Origin: an uncultured bacterium
GTDB lineage: Bacteria > Bacillota > Limnochordia > DTU080 > JAAYLA01
DNA length: 64,000 nucleotides
Reading direction: 5' to 3'
Assembly: GCA_937983075.1 (NCBI GenBank)
Contig: CALKAQ010000008.1
Coordinates: forward strand, 5,622 to 69,621
The position numbers were made by a program, and so were the translations under genes. Under the pieces are notes generated by a model. The model did not search any database. It was not told where the DNA came from and was given only the letters and a program-made list of their open reading frames with translations. Below are positions 15,857-23,835 of the stretch, piece after piece (positions within the stretch are counted from its first letter, which is position 1; each line of letters opens with the position of its first letter).

Positions 15857-17113
15857 TTACCCAAAAATTTCACGATCGCATCCTGCCCCATCGAACCAGA
15901 ATATGACGCCTGTACCGTGGGTACGCCAGTAATAGACTGGAAGAACACTCCCGAGTCCTGCCTCAACTTTCGCAAGGCCGTTTCGTGCCAGCTCCAGCGT
16001 GACATTTCCGGTTATTCGCCCCGACCAGTCATCAATGAGTTCATTGCTGACGTATGCGTATGCCAGGCTTGTAGGATTCGCAGTGGGATCAAACGGATCA
16101 GGTCCGCCTTGAACATAAAAGGTTTCAGACATACGCCACTCGTCCGCCAGGTAAGTGATCTCACCACCGGCATGGTCAAACATGAACGTATTGTCCGAGT
16201 AGATGCGAAAAACCGCATACGGCTGCCACGAAGCAAGGTGTTCCGCTCCGGATGTGACTCTGATTTCCGGGCCTCTGCATATCTGGAGATCGTACGGTCC
16301 GTGGTCGATGGTTTGACCTTCCAACCGATTGGCTCGTTGCCTCATTATCCGCTGCCTCATTTCGTCGACGGACTCAACGCCTGGGGTGACGACTTGCGAG
16401 ATGTGCACTTGTTCTATGAGCAATGAACCGACATGACCGTCGACGTCTTCCACCCATAATTTACCTACATATGCACTTCCCGGATCAACGGATATCACAC
16501 ATGAAATGTCGGCACGGTGTATGTTGCAAAACCCGGCATCGCTATGCACACTTGAAATTTCCACATCAAATTGAAATGCGAACTCGAAAGTCGTTTGATC
16601 GTGCTTATAAACGATGACCCTGTCAACCAATTGCGGGGCCAGCGCGACAGCAAGAACGCCGCTGCCAATTTCCGACGAGTTGCCCAGCGAATCCCAAACC
16701 GTCAACGTCCATTCCCATATGTTGTCGTGAAGGTCTGAATCAATGGAGTAAGCAGATTCCGCAAGCCCGGTCTTCACCACTTTGCGCTTCTCCAGATCAT
16801 CATCGGAGACCATAAGCGGCAGGAATTCGATTTGCCATTTCGCTTGGGGCGAACCGATGGGACTGTGGTAATCCCATACAAATGTGACATTGGCTCCGCG
16901 AGCATAGCCTGTTTGATCGACGCCGATGACTTCAACCACACCCGTCGGAGCCGTTGCGTCCCGTTCGGCATCGGCGTTCTCCGTTATAAAGCGAGTAGAG
17001 CGCACTTCGTCGAACGAGAAGACCGCAGAGTTATTCGCATCCGCTTCTGCGCTGATGATGGTTCCCGCGCAGACAATCAGAATCCCTAATGCCACGAACC
17101 CCAATCGCCTCAT
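15857..17113 (-). CDS. Secreted protein of unknown function, 418 residues
   Basis: ATG 17113 with GGGAGG upstream starts a signal peptide (RRLGFVALGILIVCAGTIISAEA). The mature part is rich in beta-type sequence, Asp, Val and aromatic residues. The first half (GANVTFVWDYHSPIGSPQ, WEWTLTVWDSLGNSSEIGSG) resembles Ig-like or FN3-like modules; the C-terminal half (FRIYSDNTFMFDH, WSGRITGNVTLEL, FWFDGAGCDREIFG) may be another beta domain with a single late cysteine. No anchoring motif is visible. It lies between the IS remnant and the yteA-like gene, so it is likely an accessory addition. I do not assign a function. Confidence 0.6.
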   Translation of the reverse strand: MRRLGFVALGILIVCAGTIISAEADANNSAVFSFDEVRSTRFITENADAERDATAPTGVVEVIGVDQTGYARGANVTFVWDYHSPIGSPQAKWQIEFLPLMVSDDDLEKRKVVKTGLAESAYSIDSDLHDNIWEWTLTVWDSLGNSSEIGSGVLAVALAPQLVDRVIVYKHDQTTFEFAFQFDVEISSVHSDAGFCNIHRADISCVISVDPGSAYVGKLWVEDVDGHVGSLLIEQVHISQVVTPGVESVDEMRQRIMRQRANRLEGQTIDHGPYDLQICRGPEIRVTSGAEHLASWQPYAVFRIYSDNTFMFDHAGGEITYLADEWRMSETFYVQGGPDPFDPTANPTSLAYAYVSNELIDDWSGRITGNVTLELARNGLAKVEAGLGSVLPVYYWRTHGTGVIFWFDGAGCDREIFG

Positions 17114-17172
17114 GCCCTGAACCTCCCGGCGAAACTTTTGCCCTGCTCCCGCGGGAATCCATCCCATTGTGT

Positions 17173-17235
17173 CTAATATCCATTATCACCAAAAGTTGCC
17201 GATTCCACTTTCATACGTTCGAAAAGTTCATGCAT
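17173..17235 (-). CDS. Possible 20-codon leader or micro-ORF
   Basis: ATG 17235 follows a strong GGGAGG by three bases and encodes MHELFERMKVESATFGDNGY before a TAG. Upstream is an AT-rich region with TTGAAT and TATACA 18 bases apart. It ends 59 bases before the secreted-protein start. It could be a leader peptide or a small protein; evidence is only the ribosome site and position. Confidence 0.3.
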   Translation of the reverse strand: MHELFERMKVESATFGDNGY

Positions 17236-17327
17236 TATCCTCCCTGTTTTTATGATATTGTATATAAAATTGTCATTCAGCCATTCAAAACAGAGGTGAC
17301 ATGCCACACAGCAGCCGCCCATCTTCA

Positions 17328-17900
17328 TCAGCCGTTGCCCTTTTCTTCATCATCGTCGTCCGGATCAAACTCCTCCGGCGCGTCTTGTGGCGAATTGGCC
17401 GTCCCGTGCCGAGCGACAATTTCCCACGCATCATCCCCGTCCATTTGATAATCTTCTTCGCCGAGGTCATCGGACGCGCTGAACGGAAAAGGGTTAGCCT
17501 CTTCTTCAATCGGGCGCATGGGACGTTCCACCTGTCCGGTCATTTCTTCGCTGCAGTCGACACACATGGTCGTATAAGGAATGGCCTCCAAGCGAGCTTC
17601 GGGAATCGGCCTGCCACAACGCTCACAAATCCCGTAGGTGCCGGCGTCCATCCGCTCAAGCGCGTGATTACACGCCGACAAAACGTAGTCCGCTTGAGCA
17701 AGCAGCCCCAAATCTTTCGATCGTTCCATCGTCTCGTTTCCCAAGTCCGAAGTGTGTTGATCCAAGCTGGAAAGTTCACCGACCGATTCCGACAAGCTCC
17801 GTTCAAACGCCGTTTCCCACAGCGAGTCCCGCAGTTCCCGGCGCTCCTGCATGACCTCGAAAATGCGCTGACGAAATCGCTCCAATTGCTGCTGCCGCAT
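17328..17900 (-). CDS. TraR/DksA-family zinc-finger protein, YteA/YlyA type
   Basis: 190 residues: a helical N-terminal coiled coil (QQQLERFRQRIFEVMQERREL to QHTSDLGNETMERSKDLGL), then a C4 zinc finger CERCGRPIPEARLEAIPYTTMCVDC, then a very acidic tail (EEFDPDDDDEEKGNG). This is the sporulation-associated YteA/YlyA branch, whose members are thought to act at RNA polymerase. ATG 17900 is preceded by GGGAG; the longer open frame to 18299 has no ribosome site. By position (ileS-ylyA-lspA in Bacillus) it corresponds to ylyA. Two copies of a 30-base repeat lie 58-141 bases upstream. Confidence 0.85.
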   Translation of the reverse strand: MRQQQLERFRQRIFEVMQERRELRDSLWETAFERSLSESVGELSSLDQHTSDLGNETMERSKDLGLLAQADYVLSACNHALERMDAGTYGICERCGRPIPEARLEAIPYTTMCVDCSEEMTGQVERPMRPIEEEANPFPFSASDDLGEEDYQMDGDDAWEIVARHGTANSPQDAPEEFDPDDDDEEKGNG

Positions 17901-17957
17901 CGACCACCACTCCCACCGAAAGAAATCGAATCTGGAACTTCGTGCATTTCGGCTGAT

Positions 17958-17987
17958 CCCACACAAAGTGAAACAGAACCGTATACG
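17958..17987. repeat. 30-base intergenic motif, copy 1
   Basis: Plus strand CCCACACAAAGTGAAACAGA followed by ACCGTATACG. It shares 22 invariant positions with copies at 18012-18041 and 19019-19048 (pattern CCCACAC-N5-GAAACAGA-N-C-N-GTAT-N-C). It lies 58-87 bases upstream of the yteA-like start. Confidence 0.65.
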
Positions 17988-18011
17988 AAATAACCGACGG
18001 GCCTTCCCCCT

Positions 18012-18041
18012 CCCACACGCAACGAAACAGAGCGGTATCCG
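18012..18041. repeat. 30-base intergenic motif, copy 2
   Basis: Plus strand CCCACACGCAACGAAACAGA followed by GCGGTATCCG; same orientation as copy 1, starting 54 bases after it. It lies between the DUF5665 stop and the yteA-like start. Confidence 0.65.
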
Positions 18042-18106
18042 CTGCTCAATCACCTGCATCGGCGCAAAAGACGTCGCATCGCTCCTGTCTCCGAGCTGAC
18101 GGTAGG

Positions 18107-18421
18107 TTACGGTACAGCCTTCATTTCGCTGGCGACAATTTTCGCTATGCTGGCGAAAAACTCGCCAATGACAGGCAAGTTCAGCTGCGCCAGGCGGATC
18201 ATCAATGCCACAAAAAGCGTTGTCACCAGTGTCAAGCCGATGGCGATACCGAATCCTCGCGCCACCCCGGAGAGGAAGTTTAGGTAAAGCATGCGCCAAG
18301 GGCGGTTGTACAACTCAATGAATTCGGCCAAACTTGCTTTCTCAAATGCTTCCACCGCCTCTTGCAGCCGTCGGATCAAGGTCGCCGCAACTCCGTGGCG
18401 CAATTCTTTGTTATGGTTCAC
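18107..18421 (-). CDS. DUF5665-family membrane protein
   Basis: 104 residues with one strong central membrane segment, in the order typical of the DUF5665 family of spore-forming Bacillota: FIELYNRPWRMLYLNFLSG, then VARGFGIAIGLTLVTTLFVALMIRL, then LNLPVIGEFFASIAKIV. I choose GTG 18421 (AGGGGTG eight bases upstream); the frame is open to 18574 but that extension looks non-coding. It lies upstream of the yteA-like gene on the same strand, separated by 206 bases with two repeat copies. Function unknown. Confidence 0.75.
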   Translation of the reverse strand: MNHNKELRHGVAATLIRRLQEAVEAFEKASLAEFIELYNRPWRMLYLNFLSGVARGFGIAIGLTLVTTLFVALMIRLAQLNLPVIGEFFASIAKIVASEMKAVP

Positions 18422-18617
18422 CCACTGAACACCCCTGGCCTCAAAGATCCTTCCACCGTGATACTCTCTCCTCAGCGGTGAGTCAGTATAAGCCGAACAA
18501 GGGAAATCAGATGGGCCAAAGGGAAGCACGGTATACAAAAAACGAGGCGACTCCTCCAAGCCGCCCCGGACCAATCCGTTATTCCCTCCTCTTGAGCCGT
18601 CTCGATCGGAAACTCAG

Positions 18618-18933
18618 CTATAGGTAATCAATCAACTCACAACCATCTCCGTCAATTCTGTACCGCATGTATGTGCTGTACGGCCTAAAAAATCCTGTAA
18701 CAAGTTCGGACCCGGTGATGAACAGCTCCCATTCATACAAACCGTCGTTAGTAAGCGTTATGCTTGCGGATTGGCTCCAATCATTTCCTTCAAGAATTGT
18801 CCAATCACCGCTAAAACGCAAGTCAGCGATCTCAGCCCTGGAAATAGGCTCCAGTCAGAACTTCGGCAGCAGCCGGCTCCCCAACGAGTCCGATCATGCC
18901 CATCGCGATCATTAGCGGCAACCATCTACCCAC
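18618..18933 (-). pseudogene. Frameshifted gene for a small secreted protein
   Basis: GTG 18933, with AAGGTGGG ten bases upstream, encodes a plausible signal peptide (GRWLPLMIAMGMIGLVGEPAAAEVLTGAYFQG) that meets a TGA. One frame over, the sequence continues without stops (ISRAEIADLRFSGDWTILEG to DGDGCELIDYL), a compact beta-rich module with one cysteine. A single-base change near 18840-18860 would join signal and body. Either the gene is broken or the read has an indel. Confidence 0.5.
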
Positions 18934-19018
18934 TTAAAACATTTCCCACCTTACGTATTTTTCGAAACTCAATGAACTACAATTAACCGTTTCCCCCACA
19001 AATACCTTCTTTACCCGC

Positions 19019-19048
19019 CCCACACGGAGCGAAACAGAACTGTATCCT
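19019..19048. repeat. 30-base intergenic motif, copy 3
   Basis: Plus strand CCCACACGGAGCGAAACAGA followed by ACTGTATCCT. It lies 86-115 bases upstream of the frameshifted secreted gene (minus strand) and 74 bases before hemL (plus strand). A degenerate fourth copy may lie at 18517-18543 upstream of the DUF5665 gene. Confidence 0.65.
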
Positions 19049-19121
19049 CAAAATTCGCTTGGCTGCAGGTGATAAGCGGAGTAGAGTAGAAGGCGGAACA
19101 CCGAATGGAGGCCAATTGCAC

Positions 19122-20447
19122 ATGGAATGGAAGACAGATCGATCCCGCGAACTTTATGCTGAGGCAAAGCGCCATATCGTCGGCGGCGTCAACAGCCCGT
19201 CACGCGCTTTTGGTGCTGTCGGACGTCCCTATCCCATCGTGATCGACCGAGGTCAAGACGCCTATCTATGGGATGTCGACGGCAATCACTACATCGACTA
19301 CTTGTGCGCTTACGGTGCCATGCTGCTCGGACATGCGCATCCTCATATCGTCGAAGCCGTGCAGCGAGCTGCAGCCCGCGGTACGGTCTACGGTACGTTG
19401 ACGGAGCTTGAAATCGCCCTGGCCATTCGGCTGAAAGAAGCACTGCCTTTTGTCGATCAGTTTCGCTTTAACGTATCGGGAACCGAAGCGGTCATGAGCG
19501 CCATACGCGTAGCACGCGGCTACACCGGGCGCGATAAACTGCTGAAGTTCGACGGCTGCTATCACGGTCATACCGATCCGATGCTCGTCGCGGCCGGCAG
19601 CGGAACGTCGACGCTCGGGATTGATGAAAGTGTCGGCGTCCCCAAAGGGATTACCCAAGATGTCATTTCGATTCCGTACAACGACGTGGAAACCTTCACC
19701 CGCGTCATGGAGGAACAAGGCGAGCAAATTGCCGCTGTCTTGGTCGAGCCGATCGTCGGCAATTTTGGCATCGTGACACCCGCCCCCGGATTCCTCGAAA
19801 CCATCAGCCGCCTCGCAAAAGAAGCCGGTGCGCTGACCATTTGGGACGAAGTGGTCACGGCTTTCCGCTTCCGCCCCGGTTCGGTGCAGGCGTATTTTGA
19901 CTGCACACCCGACATCGTCGTTCTGGGCAAGCTGATTGGCGGTGGCCTGCCCATCGGAGCTTACGGCAGCCGGGCCGAAATCATGGAAGTCGTCGCCCCA
20001 GTCGGGCGCGTTTATCAAGCAGGCACCTTAGCCGGCAACCCCGTTTCCACAGCTGCGGGTTTGGCGTTTCTCGAAGCGATCGAAAGCGATCCGACGTTAT
20101 ACGAACGCACCGCACGCTACGCTAGAATATTGGCCGATACAATTGAAGACGCCGGAAAACGCCATGGCATCCCCGTTTCCGTGGGACTCTTCGGCGGAGC
20201 CCTTTCACCGTACTTCACTGATCAGCCGGTCACCGACTTTGCCGGCTGCGAAGCTTCCGACTCCGCACGTTTTGCCCAGTTCTTCGGCTACATGCTCGAA
20301 CAAGGCATATGTTTTGCACCTTCCAAATTCGAGGCGCTGTTCGTTTCCGCCGCCCACAGCGAATCCGATATCGACTACACAATTGAGGCGATTGAACGCG
20401 CTTTCGCGCGCATGGCGCGTGAAGAACCGCCTGTTTTGGATTCGTGA
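19122..20447 (+). CDS. hemL: Glutamate-1-semialdehyde 2,1-aminomutase
   Basis: PLP enzyme making 5-aminolevulinate from glutamate-1-semialdehyde, the C5 route to haem. The N-terminal VGGVNSPSRAFGAVG and KFDGCYHGHTDPMLVAAGSG are signature stretches. LGKLIGGGLPIGAYGSRAEIM carries the PLP-binding lysine, and YQAGTLAGNP is typical. ATG 19122 with GGAGG ten bases upstream gives 441 residues, the normal size; the frame remains open from 19059. It is monocistronic: no other haem genes are in the window. It converges on ileS, whose terminator lies just past its stop. Confidence 0.95.
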   Translation: MEWKTDRSRELYAEAKRHIVGGVNSPSRAFGAVGRPYPIVIDRGQDAYLWDVDGNHYIDYLCAYGAMLLGHAHPHIVEAVQRAAARGTVYGTLTELEIALAIRLKEALPFVDQFRFNVSGTEAVMSAIRVARGYTGRDKLLKFDGCYHGHTDPMLVAAGSGTSTLGIDESVGVPKGITQDVISIPYNDVETFTRVMEEQGEQIAAVLVEPIVGNFGIVTPAPGFLETISRLAKEAGALTIWDEVVTAFRFRPGSVQAYFDCTPDIVVLGKLIGGGLPIGAYGSRAEIMEVVAPVGRVYQAGTLAGNPVSTAAGLAFLEAIESDPTLYERTARYARILADTIEDAGKRHGIPVSVGLFGGALSPYFTDQPVTDFAGCEASDSARFAQFFGYMLEQGICFAPSKFEALFVSAAHSESDIDYTIEAIERAFARMAREEPPVLDS

Positions 20448-20450
20448 CTC

Positions 20451-20498
20451 TAAAAAAATAAGGGGTCGACTGCCGATTCGTTCGGCAAGCGACCCCTT
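20451..20498 (-). terminator. Terminator of ileS
   Basis: AAGGGGTCG pairs with CGACCCCTT around an inner TGCCGA/TCGGCA stem. On the minus strand it is followed by ATTTTTTTA, 44 bases after the ileS stop. Confidence 0.8.
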
Positions 20499-20541
20499 CA
20501 CATCGACCTTTGTGGAGGTAAAGCACCTCCAGTCAACCGCC

Positions 20542-23361
20542 TCAGTTTTCCCCGCCGGTTTCAGCCATCTTGCTCAAGACCTTCGAGCACCGTTCACACA
20601 GCGCATCTGCATCTTCTTCCGCTTCCGCCGCTGCGGGCTCAACCACGTGGCGCCAGCAGCGCGGGCATTTCTTGTGCGCCGTTCGCTCCACGGCCACCGT
20701 CAAACCGCTGTCCGTCACCGTGACGACATCAGCGGTCGGCGGCTGCGAACCGACGGCCTCTACCTTCACGTGAGCTGCAATAAACAGCTCGGCCAGCTTG
20801 TCTTTCAACGCGTCCAACGTGTTGAAGACCGCCTCATCCTGCGGATACAGCGTGATGTCGGCCTCCTGGGACGAGTTCATGACTTTCCGGTTCCGCGCCT
20901 CTTCCAGCGTTCGCGTGACCACGCGCCGCAATGTAAGGAAGCGCTCCCAGCGGGCTGCGAGCTCATCATCGAGCACAAACTGCTCGATACGCGGCCAGCG
21001 TGCCAGATGAACCGAAGGCTGCGTGCGTGTCGACGGATGAATGTATTCCCAAATTTCATCCGCCGTAAAGGCCAAAATCGGTGCAATGGCGTGGACGAGC
21101 AAGATCAAAATTTCATGCAGCGCCGTCTGGCACGAACGCCGCCACCAATCGTTCGTCCCTTCGCAATACAGCCGATCTTTGCGCACGTCGAGATAAAAGC
21201 CGCCCAAATCGACCGCGCAGAAGTGGTGCACGGCGTGATAGACCGTGTGGAATTCGTACTTGCGGTACGCATTGACCACCCGGACAAACATGCGGCGTGC
21301 CCGATCGATCGCCCACCGATCCAGTTCGTCCATCGCCGCCGTGGGAACGGCGTGTTCCACGGGATTAAAGTCGCGCAAGTTGCCCAGCAAGAAGCGGCAG
21401 GTGTTGCGAATGCGGCGATACACTTCGGCCACCTGATCGAGCAGCTCCTCGGAAATCCGCACGTCACCGCGATAGTCCGCCGAAGCTGCCCACAAACGAA
21501 CAATGTCGGCACCGTACTTGTCGATCAATTGCTGCGGAGCAATGACATTGCCCAGCGACTTGGACATCTTGCGGCCTTCCCCGTCGACGGTAAACCCGTG
21601 CGTAAGCACCGAACGGTAAGGTGGACGCCCCGTCGTCGCCACCGAAGTCAAAAGCGACGACTGGAACCAGCCGCGATGCTGGTCGCTTCCTTCGAGATAC
21701 AAGTCCGCCGGTCGCTGCAGCATCGGATGCTGGACGAGTACGGCTTCATGGCTCGAGCCGGAATCGAACCAAACATCCATGGTGTCTTGTTCTTTTTCGA
21801 AGCTTTCACAGCCGCATTCCGGGCAGCTCGTTCCTGCCGGAAGAATTTCGGCTGCCGTGCGGGTGAACCAAGAATCGGAGCCTTCTGCGGCGAAAACATT
21901 GGCAATGGCATCGATCGTCGATTCATTGATCAACGGATGGCGGCAATCCGTGCAGTAGAAGATCGGAATCGGCACACCCCACACCCGCTGGCGGCTGATG
22001 CACCAGTCGCCCCGATCGGCAACCATACCGCGAATGCGTTCCTTCCCCCAGGCGGGAATCCATTCCACTTCGTCGATGCTCCGCAGAGCTTCCTCACGAA
22101 AGCCTTCCACCGAGGCAAACCACTGCTCGGTTGCTCGGAAGATAATCGGGTTGTGGCAACGCCAGCAGTGCGGATAGCTGTGGTCGACCTTGCCGTGGCC
22201 GAGCAAGTCGCCTGCCTGGCGCAGATCATCGATGATGCGCTCGTTGGCGGCAAACACCTGCAAACCTTCGTACTTGCCGGCTTCGGCTGTAAAGCGGCCC
22301 GTTCCGTCCACCGGGGCGAGCACGTCGAGACCGTACTGCAGACCGACCTCGTAGTCTTCAAGACCGTGGCCAGGAGCGATATGTACGCATCCGGTACCTT
22401 GTTCGAGCGTGACGTAATCGGCCAAAATGACGACGGAATCACGGTCGATGAACGGATGTCGGCACACTACGCCCTCGAGTTCGGCACCTTCAAAACGGGC
22501 GACGACTTCGTGTTCCATCCAGCCGACGTGCTTGGCTACTGACGAAACGAGTTCCTCGGCCACGATGTACCGGGCGCCGTTCGCTTCAACCAAGGCGTAC
22601 CGATATTGTGGATGCAGCGCAATGGCCAAGTTGGCCGGCAAGGTCCACGGCGTCGTGGTCCAGATGATGACGTATGTATTTTCACCGTCCAACTTGCCTT
22701 TGCCGTCAACTACCGGAAAGCGAACGAAAATCGAATCCGACCGGTGATCGTCATACTCAATTTCAGCTTCCGCCAGAGCCGTTTCACAATGTGCGCACCA
22801 GTAGACGGGCTTGAGCCCCTTATAAATGTAGCCCCGCCGATACATCTCGCCGAAAACACGAATTTGCGCGGCTTCGTACTCGGGATGAAGCGTCAGATAC
22901 GGATTGTCCCAATCGGCCCAGACGCCGAGCCGTTCGAAGTCCTTGCGCTGAATGTCAACGAAGCGAAGCGCATATTCGCGGCAGCGCTTGCGGAACTCCA
23001 GCGGGGACAGTTCATGGCGGTTGACTCCGGATTCTTTAATGACTTGCTGCTCAATGGGCAAGCCGTGCGTATCCCAGCCCGGAACATAAGGCACCCAGTA
23101 GCCGTCTTGGGAACGGGAACGCACGACAAAGTCTTTCAAGATTTTGTTCAACGCCGTCCCCATATGGATGTGCCCGTTGGCATACGGCGGGCCATCGTGC
23201 AAAACGAAGCGCGGTCGGCCGTCCAAGCGGCTGTTTTCCTGCAGCTTCTGATAATATTTTCCTTCTTGCCAACCTGCCAACCGCTCCGGTTCCCGCTGAG
23301 CCAAATTCGCCTTCATGGGGAAATCGGTGTTTGGCAAATTGAGTGTCTTGCGATAATCCAT
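20542..23361 (-). CDS. ileS: Isoleucyl-tRNA synthetase
   Basis: Class I synthetase, 939 residues, charging tRNA-Ile. HDGPPYANGHIHMG carries the HIGH motif, GRKMSKSLGN is KMSKS, and the editing domain lies between (TTTPWTLPANLAIALHP). The C-terminal zinc-binding pair is CPRCW and CERC. ATG 23361 with GGAGGAT upstream gives the conserved start MDYRKTLNLPNTDFPMKANL; the open frame to 23469 runs into the T-box terminator and is not coding. Expression is controlled by the T-box leader upstream, so it should rise when tRNA-Ile is uncharged. Confidence 0.97.
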   Translation of the reverse strand: MDYRKTLNLPNTDFPMKANLAQREPERLAGWQEGKYYQKLQENSRLDGRPRFVLHDGPPYANGHIHMGTALNKILKDFVVRSRSQDGYWVPYVPGWDTHGLPIEQQVIKESGVNRHELSPLEFRKRCREYALRFVDIQRKDFERLGVWADWDNPYLTLHPEYEAAQIRVFGEMYRRGYIYKGLKPVYWCAHCETALAEAEIEYDDHRSDSIFVRFPVVDGKGKLDGENTYVIIWTTTPWTLPANLAIALHPQYRYALVEANGARYIVAEELVSSVAKHVGWMEHEVVARFEGAELEGVVCRHPFIDRDSVVILADYVTLEQGTGCVHIAPGHGLEDYEVGLQYGLDVLAPVDGTGRFTAEAGKYEGLQVFAANERIIDDLRQAGDLLGHGKVDHSYPHCWRCHNPIIFRATEQWFASVEGFREEALRSIDEVEWIPAWGKERIRGMVADRGDWCISRQRVWGVPIPIFYCTDCRHPLINESTIDAIANVFAAEGSDSWFTRTAAEILPAGTSCPECGCESFEKEQDTMDVWFDSGSSHEAVLVQHPMLQRPADLYLEGSDQHRGWFQSSLLTSVATTGRPPYRSVLTHGFTVDGEGRKMSKSLGNVIAPQQLIDKYGADIVRLWAASADYRGDVRISEELLDQVAEVYRRIRNTCRFLLGNLRDFNPVEHAVPTAAMDELDRWAIDRARRMFVRVVNAYRKYEFHTVYHAVHHFCAVDLGGFYLDVRKDRLYCEGTNDWWRRSCQTALHEILILLVHAIAPILAFTADEIWEYIHPSTRTQPSVHLARWPRIEQFVLDDELAARWERFLTLRRVVTRTLEEARNRKVMNSSQEADITLYPQDEAVFNTLDALKDKLAELFIAAHVKVEAVGSQPPTADVVTVTDSGLTVAVERTAHKKCPRCWRHVVEPAAAEAEEDADALCERCSKVLSKMAETGGEN

Positions 23362-23441
23362 TCCACGATCCTCCTCTTCCAAACAACAGGAAGCGTTCCT
23401 TGTTTTGGCAGGGTGGCCCAAAATACAAACGATCGCCATAT

Positions 23442-23799
23442 AAAACAAAAAACCTTCCGCCCTCAGCAACTACAGATGAGGACGAAAGGATCACCTTCCG
23501 CGGTACCACCTCAGTTGGAGACGAACATTTCGCTCCCTCTTAGGAACGCCCGATATCGGGGGCCACCGGCCCGGTCTACTGCCGGCCTGATTGCCGGGTT
23601 CGGCGGGCAGCTCGGGGGCGATGGTCGATAGCGGCGTACGGGACTGGGCTCCCACCTTCCCCCAGCTCTCTGCACCCGCAAGACCGCCGACGGTCCCCTT
23701 CATCGCTCACTGACGGCCCGCTTCGGTGGTGGCCGTCATTCTATGGCAAATCTTGATGACCAGCTCTCATGCTGTGCCTGCCGCATCAGCATGCACGTT
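23442..23799 (-). promoter_or_regulatory. T-box leader of ileS
   Basis: The minus strand holds the T-box sequence GGTGGTACCGCGG (23510-23498), complementary to the tRNA acceptor end. An intrinsic terminator follows: CCTTTCGTCCTCA (23489-23477) pairs with TGAGGGCGGAAGG (23465-23453), then TTTTTTGTTTT. Upstream, AGAGAGCTGGGGG and AAGGTGGGAGCCCAG fit the stem I apical elements. The specifier should be an Ile codon; two ATC triplets at about 23617-23635 are candidates, but I could not fold the stem to decide. Uncharged tRNA-Ile is expected to prevent termination. Confidence 0.88.
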
Positions 23800-23805
23800 G
23801 CTACT

Positions 23806-23835
23806 ATTTTAGCGAATGGCAGAGAAAGGCGTCAA
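23806..23835 (-). promoter_or_regulatory. Promoter of the T-box/ileS transcript
   Basis: Minus-strand TTGACG (23835-23830) and TAAAAT (23811-23806) are 18 bases apart. The -35 box overlaps the last codons of the phosphosulfolactate synthase gene. Confidence 0.6.

Noticed and set aside
15857..17167. Longer N terminus for the 418-residue secreted protein
   Set aside because: The extra 18 codons precede the GGGAGG site and spoil the signal peptide, so ATG 17113 is preferred.
20143..22542. 799-codon plus-strand open frame
   Set aside because: It lies antisense to ileS and the end of hemL, lacks any recognisable domain, and reflects codon bias of the real genes.
23491..23703. 70-codon minus-strand frame upstream of ileS
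   Set aside because: It coincides with the T-box leader; the structure explains the sequence better than coding.
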